Numbered from the stretch's first letter, positions 1-8,932 are shown. The stretch is 64,000 nt of DNA from Actinocorallia herbida (GCF_003751225.1 NZ_RJKE01000001.1:1550001-1614000), one strand, 5' to 3'. The notes: generated by a model from the letters alone, not told the origin. Numbers and translations are program-made.

Positions 1-2
1 CC

Positions 3-677
3 ACGCTGGCGTCCCTGCTCGTCCGGCTGGTCGACCCGCGTGCGGGCGCCGTCCGGCTCGACGGGACCGACGTGCGGGACCTCGCGCCCGGCGAGGTCGC
101 CCGCGCCGCGGCCCTCGTCCCCCAGGACACCTTCCTGTTCGACGACACCGTGCGCGGCAACGTCGACCTCGAAGGCGACCTCGCCGACGCCGACCTCTGG
201 GCGGCGCTGCGCCTCGCCCAGGCCGACGGGTTCGTGGCGGGCCTGCCCGACGGCCTCGACACCCGGCTCGGCGAGCGCGGCGCGACCCTGTCGGGCGGCC
301 AGCGCCAGCGCCTCGCGCTGGCCCGCGCGCTCGTCCGCAGGCCGCGCCTGCTCGTCCTGGACGACGCGACCTCCAGCGTCGACCCGCAGATCGAGGAGCG
401 CATCCTCGGCGGCCTGCGCGAGAGCGCGGCGAGCGTCGTGGTCGTCGCCTACCGCAAGGCCACCATCTCGCTCGCCGACGAGGTCGTGCACCTCGTGCGC
501 GGCAGGGTCGCCGACCGCGGCACCCACGCCGAGCTGCTCGCCCGCTCGGCCGCGTACCGGGACCTGGTGAACGCCTACGAGCACGCCGAGGCCGAGCGGC
601 CCGACGAGGGCCCGCCCGACGGGACGGCGCTGGAAGGGGCCGACGGAGCCGACGCGGGAGAGGACGTGAGGGCATGA
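3..677 (+). CDS. ABC exporter subunit, ATP-binding domain (3' part, degenerate site)
   Basis: The gene enters from the left edge already past the P-loop, so only the C-terminal three quarters of the nucleotide-binding domain is present. Visible in order are the Q-loop (VPQDTFLFDD), a canonical signature (LSGGQRQRLALARAL), a Walker B ending LLVLDDATSSVDP, and an H-loop region reading VVAYRKATI. The catalytic Glu after Walker B is Asp and the switch His is Tyr, the pattern of the degenerate half of heterodimeric type IV exporters. The membrane domain presumably lies upstream. It overlaps the next gene by ATGA, so the two are translationally coupled and should form one transporter. The substrate cannot be read from sequence. 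Confidence 0.9.
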   Translation, partial: TLASLLVRLVDPRAGAVRLDGTDVRDLAPGEVARAAALVPQDTFLFDDTVRGNVDLEGDLADADLWAALRLAQADGFVAGLPDGLDTRLGERGATLSGGQRQRLALARALVRRPRLLVLDDATSSVDPQIEERILGGLRESAASVVVVAYRKATISLADEVVHLVRGRVADRGTHAELLARSAAYRDLVNAYEHAEAERPDEGPPDGTALEGADGADAGEDVRA

Positions 678-2455
678 CCGCACTGAACGAGACGGCCCTT
701 GACGAGGGCGCGTTCGCCACCCTGCGCCGGGGACTCGCGATCACCCCGGAGTTCCGGCGCGGCCTCGGCCTGACCCTGCTGCTCGCGCTGGTCGCCACCG
801 CGGGCCGGGTGGTCATCCCGATCGCGGTCCAGCAGACGATCGACCACGGCCTGCCCGGCGCCGGCGGGGGCGACCTCGGGTACGTCAGGAACGCCGTCCT
901 GCTGTGCGCGGCGGCCACCGTCGTCACCGCGCTGTCGGCCTATCTGATGAACGTCCGGCTCTACCGGCGCACCGAGGGCTCCCTCGCGACGCTGCGGGTC
1001 AAGGCGTTCCGGCACGTGCACGACCTGTCGATGCTCACCCAGGGCGGGCAGCGGCGCGGGGGCCTCGTGTCGCGCGTCACCGGCGACGTCGACCAGATCA
1101 GCCAGTTCATGCAGTGGGGCGGGCTGATGTTCCTCGTCTCGGCGGGCGAGATCGTCGTCGTCACCGGGCTGATGGCCGTCTACTCCTGGGAGCTCACCCT
1201 CATCGTCTGGGTCGCCTTCCTGCCGCTGGCGTTCGCGCTGCGCTTCTTCCAGAAGCTGATCTCGCGCGCCTACCTGGCGGTCCGCGAGCGGATGGGCGAC
1301 CTGCTGGCCGCGGTCAGCGAGTCCGTCGTCGGCGCGCCGGTGATCAAGGCTTACGCGGCCGAACGGCGCACCGCCGAGCGGGTGGACCAGGCCGTCGAGG
1401 AGGGGCGCACCGCGCAGAAGCGGGCGCAGGCCCTCGTCGCGCTGACCTTCCCGACGAGCGAGATCGTCGCGGCGGTCGCCACCGGGGCCGTCGTCGTCGG
1501 CGGCGTGCTGCTGGGGATCGGCGGCGGCATCACCGCGGGCGAGCTCGTGGCGTTCCTGTTCCTGGTGACCCTGTTCGTCAGCCCCATGCAGCAGGCGACG
1601 GAGATCCTCAACGACGCGCAGAACGCGATCGCGGGCTGGCGCCGGGTCCTCGGCGTGCTGGACACCGAGCCGGACGTCGCCGACCCGGGCGCGGACGGCG
1701 AGGTGCTCGCGCGCGGGCCCGTCGAGGTCCGCTTCGAGGACGTGGCGTTCGCCTACCCGTCGGGGCCGCGGGTCCTGGAAGGGGTCGACGTGCGGATCCC
1801 GCCGCAGGCCCGGATCGCGGTCGTGGGCGAGACGGGCTCGGGCAAGACGACCTTCGCCAAGCTGCTGACCCGGCTGATGGACCCCGCCGAGGGGACCGTC
1901 CGGGTCGACGGGGTGCCGCTGGACCGGGTGCGGTTCTCCTCGCTGCGCGAGCGGATCGTCATCGTGCCGCAGGACGGGTTCCTGTTCGACACCACGCTCG
2001 GCGAGAACATCAGGTACGGGCGGCCCTCGGCGTCGGACGAGGAGATCACCGCGGCCCTCGCCGAGCTGGGGCTGGCCGACTGGCTCGCGGGGCTGCCGCG
2101 TGGCCTGGACACCCCGGTCGGGCAGCGCGGGGAGTCCCTGTCGGCGGGGGAACGGCAGCTCGCCGCGCTGGCCCGCGCCTACCTGGCCGACCCGGACCTG
2201 CTCGTCCTGGACGAGGCGACCTCCGCCGTCGACCCGGCCACGGAGGTGCGCATCCAGCGTGCGCTGGACGGCATCACGCGCGGCCGGACCTCGGTCGCGA
2301 TCGCGCACCGCCTGTCCACCGCCGAGGCCGCCGACGAGGTCCTCGTCTTCGACAAGGGCAGGATCGTCCAGCGCGGCCCGCACGCCGACCTCGTCGCCGT
2401 CCCCGGCGTCTACGCGGACCTCCACGCCTCCTGGCGCGCCCAGCGCTCCCTTTGA
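674..2455 (+). CDS. ABC exporter subunit, fused membrane and ATP-binding domains
   Basis: A 593-residue half transporter: an N-terminal six-helix exporter domain (about residues 30-320) followed by an ATPase domain. Walker A is GETGSGKTT, the Q-loop VPQDGFLFD, Walker B LLVLDEATSAVDP with the catalytic Glu, and the H-loop AIAHRLST with the switch His. The signature is LSAGERQ rather than LSGGQ. This is complementary to the upstream subunit: this protein supplies the intact Walker B and His, the other supplies the intact signature, giving one working and one degenerate ATP site. The start codon lies inside the stop of the upstream gene (ATGA). A long hairpin follows, so the pair probably ends the transcript. 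Confidence 0.95.
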   Translation: MTALNETALDEGAFATLRRGLAITPEFRRGLGLTLLLALVATAGRVVIPIAVQQTIDHGLPGAGGGDLGYVRNAVLLCAAATVVTALSAYLMNVRLYRRTEGSLATLRVKAFRHVHDLSMLTQGGQRRGGLVSRVTGDVDQISQFMQWGGLMFLVSAGEIVVVTGLMAVYSWELTLIVWVAFLPLAFALRFFQKLISRAYLAVRERMGDLLAAVSESVVGAPVIKAYAAERRTAERVDQAVEEGRTAQKRAQALVALTFPTSEIVAAVATGAVVVGGVLLGIGGGITAGELVAFLFLVTLFVSPMQQATEILNDAQNAIAGWRRVLGVLDTEPDVADPGADGEVLARGPVEVRFEDVAFAYPSGPRVLEGVDVRIPPQARIAVVGETGSGKTTFAKLLTRLMDPAEGTVRVDGVPLDRVRFSSLRERIVIVPQDGFLFDTTLGENIRYGRPSASDEEITAALAELGLADWLAGLPRGLDTPVGQRGESLSAGERQLAALARAYLADPDLLVLDEATSAVDPATEVRIQRALDGITRGRTSVAIAHRLSTAEAADEVLVFDKGRIVQRGPHADLVAVPGVYADLHASWRAQRSL

Positions 2456-2487
2456 CGGGAAGGGGCCGCCCGTCCGGAGGACCCGAC

Positions 2488-2525
2488 GGGCACGGTGCGC
2501 CGCCGCCGAAAGGCGCACCGTGCCC
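2488..2525 (+). terminator. Hairpin terminator after ABC exporter operon
   Basis: A perfect 14-bp inverted repeat (GGGCACGGTGCGCC at 2488-2501 and its complement at 2512-2525) with a 10-base loop lies 32 bases after the exporter stop codon. There is no U-tract, which is usual for actinobacterial terminators. Confidence 0.8.
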
Positions 2526-2777
2526 CAAGATCGCGGAAAGTTTCTGGACACGAACAAATCCGGAAACCGGCGTATCTCGATTTCGAGATCGAGCCGTCTC
2601 TGCCCCGTGAGCTTCACGTGATCAAGCCCGTGTCCAGGCCCTGTGCGCACGATGGATGCGGAAGGTGCCGGTGGGGATGCGGAACGGATCTGTGGAATCG
2701 GTCCGGTATGGGCCGTGAACGGGGGAAATACCTTACTGGGCAGGGTTTTCTGCTATCGCGGGCCGTCGCCCTACGGT
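2526..2777. other. Non-coding spacer before the cold-shock leader
   Basis: No convincing gene is seen. The only structure noticed is a short perfect hairpin ATCTCGA-TT-TCGAGAT at 2574-2589. Base composition is lower in GC than the coding DNA around it, as expected for an upstream regulatory region. Confidence 0.5.
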
Positions 2778-2967
2778 GATACTCTCGACTCAGCGGTAGC
2801 AGTCTTGGTTCGTTACGTGTTCTGCCAGTGGTATAACGCCCGCGCGAACGATGGACAGCGGGCGTTTTGGCTTTCCCGGGGACGGTACCCGGGGGCGAGG
2901 ACTCCCCGTGCAGACCGCGGTGGGGCCACGAGGTGTGGAACCGTGTTTTGCCGCAAGGAGAAAGACC
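2778..2967 (+). promoter_or_regulatory. Cold-shock gene leader with internal terminator-like hairpin
   Basis: A possible -10 (GATACT, 2778-2783) is followed by a leader of about 175 bases. It begins with CAGCGGTAGCAGTCTTGG (2791-2808), which resembles the start of the other cold-shock leader in this window (61196). A 9-bp stem (AACGCCCGC 2835-2843 with GCGGGCGTT 2858-2866) runs straight into TTTT, the shape of an intrinsic terminator 99 bases before the start codon. A second palindromic stem CCCGGG...CCCGGG lies at about 2875-2893. The ribosome binding site AAGGAG is at 2955-2960. Premature termination or antitermination control is inferred; the -10 is tentative. Confidence 0.55.
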
Positions 2968-3174
2968 ATGCCCCAGCAGGGCACCGTGAAGTGGTTCAAC
3001 GCCGAGAAGGGCTACGGCTTCATCGCCGTGGACGGCGGCGGACCCGACGTCTTCGTTCACTACTCGGCCATCCAGAGCTCCGGCTACCGCAGCCTGGAGG
3101 AGGCCCAGCGCGTCGAGTTCGAGGTGACCCAGGGCAACCGGGGGCCGCAGGCCGACCAGGTCCGCCCCCTGTAG
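2968..3174 (+). CDS. Cold-shock domain protein
   Basis: A 68-residue single OB-fold cold-shock protein. The RNP1-like motif GYGFIAV and RNP2-like motif VFVHYSAI are both present, with the invariant KWFN start. It binds single-stranded nucleic acid and is expected to melt RNA secondary structure. The ATG was chosen because it follows AAGGAG at 8-base spacing and matches the family length. It is a close paralog of the protein at 61345. It stands alone between two terminators, with a long leader that probably controls it. Confidence 0.97.
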   Translation: MPQQGTVKWFNAEKGYGFIAVDGGGPDVFVHYSAIQSSGYRSLEEAQRVEFEVTQGNRGPQADQVRPL

Positions 3175-3193
3175 TACCCCGAGACCGAACCCC

Positions 3194-3230
3194 GAGACCC
3201 GCCTCGAGCACCCCGCCCGAGGCGGGTCTC
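3194..3230 (+). terminator. Hairpin terminator after cold-shock gene
   Basis: Perfect 13-bp stem (GAGACCCGCCTCG at 3194-3206, complement at 3218-3230) begins 20 bases after the stop codon. Confidence 0.85.
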
Positions 3231-3279
3231 GCGTTCTCGCCCGGGGCCGGGTGCCGGAGGCGCGGCCGAAAAGCAGGGA

Positions 3280-3285
3280 TAGAGT
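3280..3285 (+). promoter_or_regulatory. -10 element of hisI, likely leaderless start
   Basis: TAGAGT lies seven bases before the hisI ATG, which places the transcription start at or next to the start codon. No Shine-Dalgarno sequence precedes this ATG, which supports leaderless translation. Confidence 0.5.
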
Positions 3286-3292
3286 TCTGTCC

Positions 3293-3685
3293 ATGTCAGC
3301 GCAAGCGCCCGCGGCTCCGAACAGCACCGCACTCGACCCCAAGATCGCCTCCCGCCTCAAGCGCACCGAGGACGGGCTCGTCCCGGCCGTGGTGCAGCAG
3401 CACGACACGCTCGAAGTGCTCATGATGGGGTGGATGGACGACGAGGCGCTGCACCGCACCCTCACGACCGGCCGCTGCACCTTCTGGTCGCGCAGCCGCA
3501 AGGAGTACTGGGTCAAGGGTGCGACGTCCGGGCACGCCCAGTGGGTGAAGTCCGCGGCCCTCGACTGCGACGGCGACGTGATCCTCGTCAAGGTCGACCA
3601 GGTCGGCGCGGCCTGCCACACCGGCGACCGCACCTGCTGGGACGCCGACGACCTCGGCGCGCTCGTCGGCCAGCCGGGCCGGTGA
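3293..3685 (+). CDS. hisI: Phosphoribosyl-AMP cyclohydrolase
   Basis: A 130-residue HisI. It opens the adenine ring of phosphoribosyl-AMP in the third step of histidine synthesis, in the cytoplasm. The family core is visible: the GWMDDEAL segment, [13 protein letters not shown], the [14 protein letters not shown] metal site and the [12 protein letters not shown] zinc-binding Cys segment. The ATG at 3293 gives a normal N-terminus; the in-frame upstream region has no recognisable start signal. Its stop overlaps the start of the Trp-associated membrane protein (GTGA). No hisF or other his gene lies upstream; a cold-shock gene and exporter are there instead. Confidence 0.96.
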   Translation: MSAQAPAAPNSTALDPKIASRLKRTEDGLVPAVVQQHDTLEVLMMGWMDDEALHRTLTTGRCTFWSRSRKEYWVKGATSGHAQWVKSAALDCDGDVILVKVDQVGAACHTGDRTCWDADDLGALVGQPGR

Positions 3686-4383
3686 CCACCGCCCCGCACG
3701 CCCTGGAATCCTCCGGCACGCCGGAGGATTCCGGCACGCCGGGGGAGGCCGCCGCGGCTCCCGCGCCGTCGCGTCGTGAGATGGGCTCCGTCGCGCTCGT
3801 GTGCGCCGCGGGCGCGGCCCTCGTGGTCTTCGCCACCGGGCGCGTCTGGGCGCAGGCCGCCTTCGCGGGGTCCGGCTCCGGGCACACCTCCGGCATGTCC
3901 GACCTGACGGGCGCCGATCTCTCCGCCACGGGCGCGCTCGGCTGGGCGGCGCTCGCGGCGATGGCCGCGGTGTTCGCCGTCCGCGGCGCGGCCCGGATCG
4001 CCGTCGGCGCCCTGCTCGCCCTGCTCGGCGCGGGCACCGTGCTGCTCGCGCTGACCGCGACCGACGCCTCCTCGGCGCGCGCGGCCCTGCTCGGCGACTC
4101 CGGCACGATCGTGGTCGGCTCCACCGACGCGGTCACCGTGGCCGCCACGGCCTGGCCCTGGCTCGCCGCCGCGGGCGGTCTCGTGATCGCCCTCGCCGGC
4201 CTGTGGACCGCGGTCCGCGGCCGCGCCTGGCCCGGCATGTCCGCCCGCTACGAGCGCGGCGCCCGCCCCGCCAAGGCCGCCGCCCCCGACGACCCCGCCG
4301 CCTTGTGGAAGTCCCTCGACCGCGGCGAGGACCCCACCGCCGACGCCGACGCCGACACCGAGGCCCCCACGGCCCCCCGCTGA
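3682..4383 (+). CDS. Trp biosynthesis-associated membrane protein (TIGR02234 family)
   Basis: A 233-residue protein with about four hydrophobic helices (around residues 35-55, 75-95, 100-120 and 150-175) and a hydrophilic Asp/Ala-rich tail. The loop with WAQAAF near the first helix and the location inside a his/trp cluster match the actinobacterial Trp-associated membrane protein family, whose biochemical role is unknown. The GTG start overlaps the hisI stop (GTGA), so the pair is coupled. In relatives known from memory, trpE usually sits between hisI and this gene; it is absent here. Confidence 0.85.
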   Translation: MTTAPHALESSGTPEDSGTPGEAAAAPAPSRREMGSVALVCAAGAALVVFATGRVWAQAAFAGSGSGHTSGMSDLTGADLSATGALGWAALAAMAAVFAVRGAARIAVGALLALLGAGTVLLALTATDASSARAALLGDSGTIVVGSTDAVTVAATAWPWLAAAGGLVIALAGLWTAVRGRAWPGMSARYERGARPAKAAAPDDPAALWKSLDRGEDPTADADADTEAPTAPR

Positions 4384-4401
4384 CGCCCCTGGACGCAGCC
4401 C

Positions 4402-4557
4402 GGGTGCGCCTGCCCTGGGATCACGGATCCGGGTGCGCCGCCCTGGGATCGTGGGTGCCGGGCGCGACGCCCTGAATGGGGTGTCGCCCCCGGAGTCGTG
4501 GATTTCCGGGGGTGACGCCCCATTGACGTAGATTCGGGGTGCGCCTGCCCTGGGATC
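4402..4557. repeat. Imperfect intergenic repeats
   Basis: The 453-base gap 4384-4836 holds no convincing gene. Its first half has repeated units built on GGGTGCGCCTGCCCTGGGAT (4402 and again 4537), with a one-base-shorter variant at 4431 and more diverged copies up to about 4640 that share GGGATTTCGGGG-like and GATCGTGG-like cores. Units are spaced irregularly, and no spacers or dyads of CRISPR type are seen. The rest of the gap (4640-4836) is GC-rich and featureless apart from the ribosome binding site of the following gene. Confidence 0.6.
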
Positions 4558-4836
4558 GTGGGCCATGGGGGCAGCGCACCGGAATCGGGTGATGCCCGGG
4601 AAGCGGGGATTTCGGGGTGCCATGCCCTGTTTCGCGGTTCTCGGGTGGTCTGCCCCGGGGGTCGGGGATCCTGTGGCGCGGTGTTCGAGAGGTGGGGATT
4701 TCGGGCGTCTCAGGGTGCGATGATCTTGAATGCCGGTGTCCGGGTGACGGCGCCCGGACCGGGAGGCCGCGGCACCGCCCGGCGAGTGGGGCCGTGGTCG
4801 CCGGCGGCCGGGTGCGGGAGCGACGAAGGAGTGACC

Positions 4837-5508
4837 GTGGGTGGCGAAGGAGCGACCATAAGTACCGTTCTCGTCTTCGAGCATGATCCGGACGTCGCGG
4901 AGCTGGAGCGGCTCTATCTGGCCCGGGAGGGCTACGCCGTCGTCGTGGAGCAGGACCGGTCGCGTCCGGCCGCGGCGGTCGTGCGGGTGCGGCCCGACGT
5001 GGTCGTGGTCGACCTGTCGGAGATGCCGCCGGCGGTGACGGCCGCGGAGCTGTACCGGCGGGTCGCCGAGGCGGCGCGGCCCGCGCCCGTCATCCGGGTC
5101 CTGCCGCAGGGCCGGACCGTGGAGGCGGGCGAGCAGGCGGTGGTCCGGCCGTTCAGCCCGCGCGCCCTCGTCTCGGCCGTCGGCGCGGCCCTTCGCGCGC
5201 ACGCGGAGGACACCGCGGCCGACGTGCTGCGGGCCGGCGCGCTGGTGCTGGACCCGCGGACCCGCTCGGTGCGCGCGGGGGAGCGGCCCGCCACGCTCAC
5301 CGCGACCGAGTTCGACCTGCTCGCCCATCTGCTGCGCCACCCCGGCCGGGTCTTCACCCGCGAGCAGCTCCTGGCCGCCGCGTGGAGCCCCGGCGGCGGC
5401 GCGGGCGTGCGGACCGTCGACGTGCACGTCGCCCAGCTCCGGGCCAAGCTCGGCCAGGCCAGCCCCATTCGCACGGTCCGGGGCGTCGGCTACGCCGCCG
5501 ACGTCTGA
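4837..5508 (+). CDS. OmpR-family response regulator with atypical receiver
   Basis: A 223-residue protein: receiver-like domain (about 10-125) and a C-terminal winged helix (about 130-223, with LTATEFDLLAHLLRHPGRVFTREQ split across helices and TVDVHVAQLRAKL). The phospho-acceptor Asp is present (VVVVDLS, D59). However, the N-terminal acidic pair is E15-H16-D17, the Thr/Ser strand reads VIRVLPQG, and the invariant Lys before Pro is Arg (VVRPFSP). Phosphorylation-independent activity is therefore possible. GTG at 4837 follows AAGGAG at good spacing; GTG at 4831 is an alternative. No sensor kinase is adjacent, so it looks like an orphan regulator. Confidence 0.85.
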   Translation: MGGEGATISTVLVFEHDPDVAELERLYLAREGYAVVVEQDRSRPAAAVVRVRPDVVVVDLSEMPPAVTAAELYRRVAEAARPAPVIRVLPQGRTVEAGEQAVVRPFSPRALVSAVGAALRAHAEDTAADVLRAGALVLDPRTRSVRAGERPATLTATEFDLLAHLLRHPGRVFTREQLLAAAWSPGGGAGVRTVDVHVAQLRAKLGQASPIRTVRGVGYAADV

Positions 5509-5577
5509 CGCGGACGCGGGCCGACCGGGGGTGCACGCGCGAACCCGGGGGCGGGGAGCGCTACCGTGGATCGGGTG

Positions 5578-5991
5578 ATGGGGGCTCAGGGGGTCCGGGG
5601 GAGGGCCGTGGCCGTCCCGCTGGCGCTGCTGGCGGTGGGGGCCGCCGCGGTCGCCTATGTGGGCGCGGTCGACCCGAACGAGGCGGGCCACTACCCGGTC
5701 TGCCCGTTCCTGGCGCTGACGGGCCTGGCCTGTCCGGGCTGCGGCGGCCTGCGGATGACGCACGCGCTCGTCCACGGCCGGATCGCCGAGGCCGTCGGGC
5801 TGAACGCGCTGGCGTTCGCGCTGATCCCCGTCACCGCCTATCTGTGGGTGCTGTGGACGGTCGCCTCAGTGCGCGGCACCCCGGTCCGGACAGGTCTGGG
5901 CAACCGCTGGGCGATCTTCGCGCTGACCGGCGCGATCCTCGTCTTCTGGGTCGTCCGCAACCTGCCGTTCGGGCAGGCGCTGGCCCCGTGA
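5578..5991 (+). CDS. DUF2752 membrane protein
   Basis: A 137-residue protein with three predicted helices (about 10-27, 75-95 and 110-130). The family motif is clear: CPFLALTGLACPGCGGLRMT, with three Cys and a Gly-rich turn, between the first two helices. The function is unknown, but the family is frequently found next to trp genes in actinobacteria, as here (trpC starts 79 bases later). TACCGT at 5562 lies 10 bases before this ATG and seven before GTG 5575, so a leaderless transcript is likely; GTG 5566 is a third possible start. Confidence 0.85.
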   Translation: MGAQGVRGRAVAVPLALLAVGAAAVAYVGAVDPNEAGHYPVCPFLALTGLACPGCGGLRMTHALVHGRIAEAVGLNALAFALIPVTAYLWVLWTVASVRGTPVRTGLGNRWAIFALTGAILVFWVVRNLPFGQALAP

Positions 5992-6069
5992 GAGCGGGGG
6001 CGTGTGTGAGTGAGGGCCCGTGAGGCGGCTAACATCGGCAGGTACAGCAACCGTGACGAGGGGACAACC

Positions 6070-6876
6070 GTGAGCGTTCTCGACGAGATCATCGACGGAG
6101 TGCGCGCGGACATGGCGGACCGGCAGCGCACCGTCGCGCTGGAGGAGCTGAAAGAGCGGGCCGCCGCGGCGGCACCGCCCCGGGACGCGCTCGCCGCGCT
6201 CGGCGGCGACGGGGTCGCGGTCATCGCGGAGGTCAAGCGCAGCAGCCCGTCCAAGGGCGCGCTCGCGGCGATCGCCGACCCGGCTTCGCTGGCCCGCGAC
6301 TACGAGTCCGGCGGGGCCAAGGTCATCAGCGTGCTCACCGAGCGCCGCCGCTTCGGCGGCAGCCTCGACGACCTCGCCGAAGTCCGCGCCAACGTCGACA
6401 TCTGCGTCCTGCGCAAGGACTTCATCGTCTCCTCCTACCAGCTGTGGGAGGCCCGCGCCTACGGAGCGGACCTGGCGCTGCTCATCGTCGCGGCGCTGGA
6501 GCAGGAGGCGCTGGTGTCCCTCATCGAGCGGGCCGAGTCCATCGGGCTCACCCCGCTGGTGGAGGTGCACACCGAGGAGGAGGTGGAGCGCGCCGTGGCC
6601 GCCGGGGCCAAGGTCATCGGCGTCAACGCCCGCAACCTCAAGACCCTGGAGGTCGAGCGCGGCACGTTCGCGCGCCTGGCCCCGCTGATCCCTTCCGACC
6701 GCATCAAGATCGCCGAGTCCGGCGTCCGCGGCCCGCACGACCTGCTGTCCTACGCGTCCTCGGGCGCGGACGCGGTTCTGGTCGGCGAGAGCCTGGTGAC
6801 GGGCAAGGACCCGCGCGCGGCCGTCGCCGACCTCGTCGCGGCCGGGGCGCACCCGGCCCTGCGCCAGGGCAAGTAG
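6070..6876 (+). CDS. trpC: Indole-3-glycerol phosphate synthase
   Basis: A 268-residue monofunctional TrpC, a TIM barrel that closes the indole ring from carboxyphenylamino-deoxyribulose phosphate in tryptophan synthesis. Active-site segments are all visible: [53 protein letters not shown] and [11 protein letters not shown] at 6070 follows GACGAGGGGAC and gives the normal N-terminus; an upstream extension to 6010 has no ribosome site. A possible -10, TAACAT, is at 6029. trpB follows after 47 bases and trpA overlaps trpB, so trpCBA is one operon ending at the hairpin at 8960. Confidence 0.96.
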   Translation: MSVLDEIIDGVRADMADRQRTVALEELKERAAAAAPPRDALAALGGDGVAVIAEVKRSSPSKGALAAIADPASLARDYESGGAKVISVLTERRRFGGSLDDLAEVRANVDICVLRKDFIVSSYQLWEARAYGADLALLIVAALEQEALVSLIERAESIGLTPLVEVHTEEEVERAVAAGAKVIGVNARNLKTLEVERGTFARLAPLIPSDRIKIAESGVRGPHDLLSYASSGADAVLVGESLVTGKDPRAAVADLVAAGAHPALRQGK

Positions 6877-6923
6877 CCGGCGAGGGCGTTCCAGACAATC
6901 CGCTGCCCAACAGGAAAGTCCTC

Positions 6924-8138
6924 ATGACCATCGACAACGCCGTGCCGGACGCCGCGGGGCGCTTCGGCCGGTTCGGCGGCCGCTTCGCGCCCGAGGCGCT
7001 CATGGCCGCGCTCGACCAGCTCGAGACCGAGTACCTGAAGGCCAAGGACGACCCGGCCTTCCAGGCCGAGTTCCAGGACCTGCTGACCAACTACGCGGGT
7101 CGGCCGAGCCTGCTCACCGAGGCCGCGCGCTTCGCCGAGCACGCGGGCGGCGCCCGCATCCTGCTCAAGCGCGAGGACCTCAACCACACCGGCTCGCACA
7201 AGATCAACAACGTGCTGGGCCAGGCGCTGATGACCAAGCGCATGGGCAAGACCCGGGTGATCGCCGAGACCGGCGCGGGCCAGCACGGCGTGGCCACCGC
7301 CACGGCGGCCGCCCTGCTCGGCCTGGAGTGCACCGTCTACATGGGCGAGGTCGACACCAAGCGCCAGGCGCTGAACGTCGCGCGCATGCGGATGCTCGGC
7401 GCCGAGGTCATCCCGGTGAAGAACGGCAGCCGCACGCTCAAGGACGCGGTCAACGAGGCGTTCCGCGACTGGGTCGCCTCCGTCGACGACACGCACTACG
7501 TCATCGGCACCGTGATGGGCCCGCACCCGTTCCCGATGATGGTCCGCGACTTCGTCCGGGTCGTCGGCGTCGAGGCGCGCGAGCAGTGCCTGGACAAGTG
7601 GGGCGGCCTGCCCGACGCGATCGTCGCCTGCGTGGGCGGCGGTTCCAACGCGATCGGGATCTTCCACGCGTTCATCCCCGACGAGGGCGTCAAGCTGTAC
7701 GGCTTCGAGGCCGCCGGCGAGGGCGTGGAGACGGGCAGGCACGCGGCCACCATGACCGCCGGCTCCGTCGGCGTCATCCACGGCATGCGCACCTACCTCC
7801 TCCAGGACGACGAGGGCCAGACGATCGAGTCGCACTCGATCTCCGCGGGCCTGGACTACCCCGGCGTCGGCCCGGAGCACTCGTGGCTCAAGGACACCGG
7901 CCGGGCCACCTACGCCGCGATCACCGACGCCGAGGCGATGGACGCGTTCGCGCTGCTGTGCCGCACCGAGGGGATCATCCCGGCGATCGAGTCGTCGCAC
8001 GCGCTGGCGGGGGCCATCAAGGTGGGCAAGGAGCTCGGCCCGGACGCCACCATCGTCGTGTGCCTGTCGGGCCGCGGCGACAAGGACATGCACACCGCGG
8101 CCGCCTACTTCGGCCTGATGCCGGAGGATGGACAGTGA
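6924..8138 (+). CDS. trpB: Tryptophan synthase beta chain
   Basis: A 404-residue PLP enzyme that joins indole and serine. The Schiff-base lysine is K93 in [10 protein letters not shown]. The ammonia/indole lid [15 protein letters not shown], the phosphate-binding GGGSNAIG and the C-terminal SGRGDKD are intact. Length and motifs match TrpB1, the partner of TrpA, not the stand-alone TrpB2 type. ATG at 6924 is preceded by an AGGAAAG site. It overlaps trpA by GTGA, as expected for subunits of one alpha2-beta2 complex. Confidence 0.97.
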   Translation: MTIDNAVPDAAGRFGRFGGRFAPEALMAALDQLETEYLKAKDDPAFQAEFQDLLTNYAGRPSLLTEAARFAEHAGGARILLKREDLNHTGSHKINNVLGQALMTKRMGKTRVIAETGAGQHGVATATAAALLGLECTVYMGEVDTKRQALNVARMRMLGAEVIPVKNGSRTLKDAVNEAFRDWVASVDDTHYVIGTVMGPHPFPMMVRDFVRVVGVEAREQCLDKWGGLPDAIVACVGGGSNAIGIFHAFIPDEGVKLYGFEAAGEGVETGRHAATMTAGSVGVIHGMRTYLLQDDEGQTIESHSISAGLDYPGVGPEHSWLKDTGRATYAAITDAEAMDAFALLCRTEGIIPAIESSHALAGAIKVGKELGPDATIVVCLSGRGDKDMHTAAAYFGLMPEDGQ

Positions 8139-8932
8139 GCGTTTCCGTCGCGTTCGACAAGGCGAGGGCGGAGAACCGCGCGGCCCTCGTCGGCTACCTG
8201 CCCGCCGGGTTCCCCAGCGTCGAGGGAGGCATCGAGGTCGCCAAGGCGATGGTCGCGGGCGGCTGCGACGTCATCGAGATCGGCCTGCCGTACACCGACC
8301 CGCTGATGGACGGCCCGACCATCCAGGACGCGGTGCACCGCGCCCTCACCGGCGGCACCCACCTGGCCGACCTGTTCCGCACGGTCGAGGCGGTCGCGGC
8401 CACCGGCGCGGCCACGCTCGTCATGACGTACTGGAACCCCGTCGACCGCTACGGCGTCGAGCGGTTCTCGCGCGAGCTGAAGAGCGCGGGCGGCGCCGGC
8501 CTCATCACGCCCGACCTCACGCCGGAAGAGGGCGGGGAGTGGCTCGAGGTCGCCGACTCCCTCGACCTCGACAAGGTCTTCCTCGTCGCGCTCAGCTCCA
8601 CCGAGGAGCGGATCAAGAAGATCACCGACGTCTGCCGGGGCTTCGTCTACGCCGCGTCGCTCATGGGCGTCACCGGCGCGCGCAGCGCCATCAACACCGG
8701 GGCGCCCGGCCTGGTGGCCCGCACGAAGGCGCACACCGACCTGCCGGTCGGCCTCGGCCTCGGCGTCGGCACCGGCGCGCAGGCCGCGGAGGTCGCGGGC
8801 TTCGCCGACGGCGTCATCGTCGGCTCGGCCTTCATCCGCCGGATCCTCGACGCGCCCACCCTCGCCGACGGCGTCCGGGACGCCCGCACGCTCGCCGAGG
8901 AGCTCGCCGCGGGCGTCCGCGCCCGCGGATAG
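8135..8932 (+). CDS. trpA: Tryptophan synthase alpha chain
   Basis: A 265-residue TIM barrel that releases indole from indole-3-glycerol phosphate. The catalytic Glu lies in [10 protein letters not shown] and the catalytic Asp region in DGPTIQDA; the phosphate site GVTGARS, the GLGLGVGT segment and VIVGSAFI are intact. It starts at GTG within the trpB stop (GTGA), the start that gives the family N-terminus. It is the last gene of trpCBA; a strong hairpin follows 27 bases later. Confidence 0.96.
   Translation: MSVSVAFDKARAENRAALVGYLPAGFPSVEGGIEVAKAMVAGGCDVIEIGLPYTDPLMDGPTIQDAVHRALTGGTHLADLFRTVEAVAATGAATLVMTYWNPVDRYGVERFSRELKSAGGAGLITPDLTPEEGGEWLEVADSLDLDKVFLVALSSTEERIKKITDVCRGFVYAASLMGVTGARSAINTGAPGLVARTKAHTDLPVGLGLGVGTGAQAAEVAGFADGVIVGSAFIRRILDAPTLADGVRDARTLAEELAAGVRARG

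Noticed and set aside
2495-2779. A 94-codon frame between the ABC exporter and the cold-shock gene
   Set aside because: It begins inside the terminator hairpin, lacks a ribosome site and overlaps the likely promoter region.
4402-4640. Intergenic repeats as a CRISPR array or tRNA remnant
   Set aside because: Spacing is irregular, units are diverged and no cas genes or cloverleaf structure were seen.
2614-5775. A 1053-codon minus-strand frame across the csp-hisI region
   Set aside because: It spans terminators, promoters and four real genes and has no recognisable domain.
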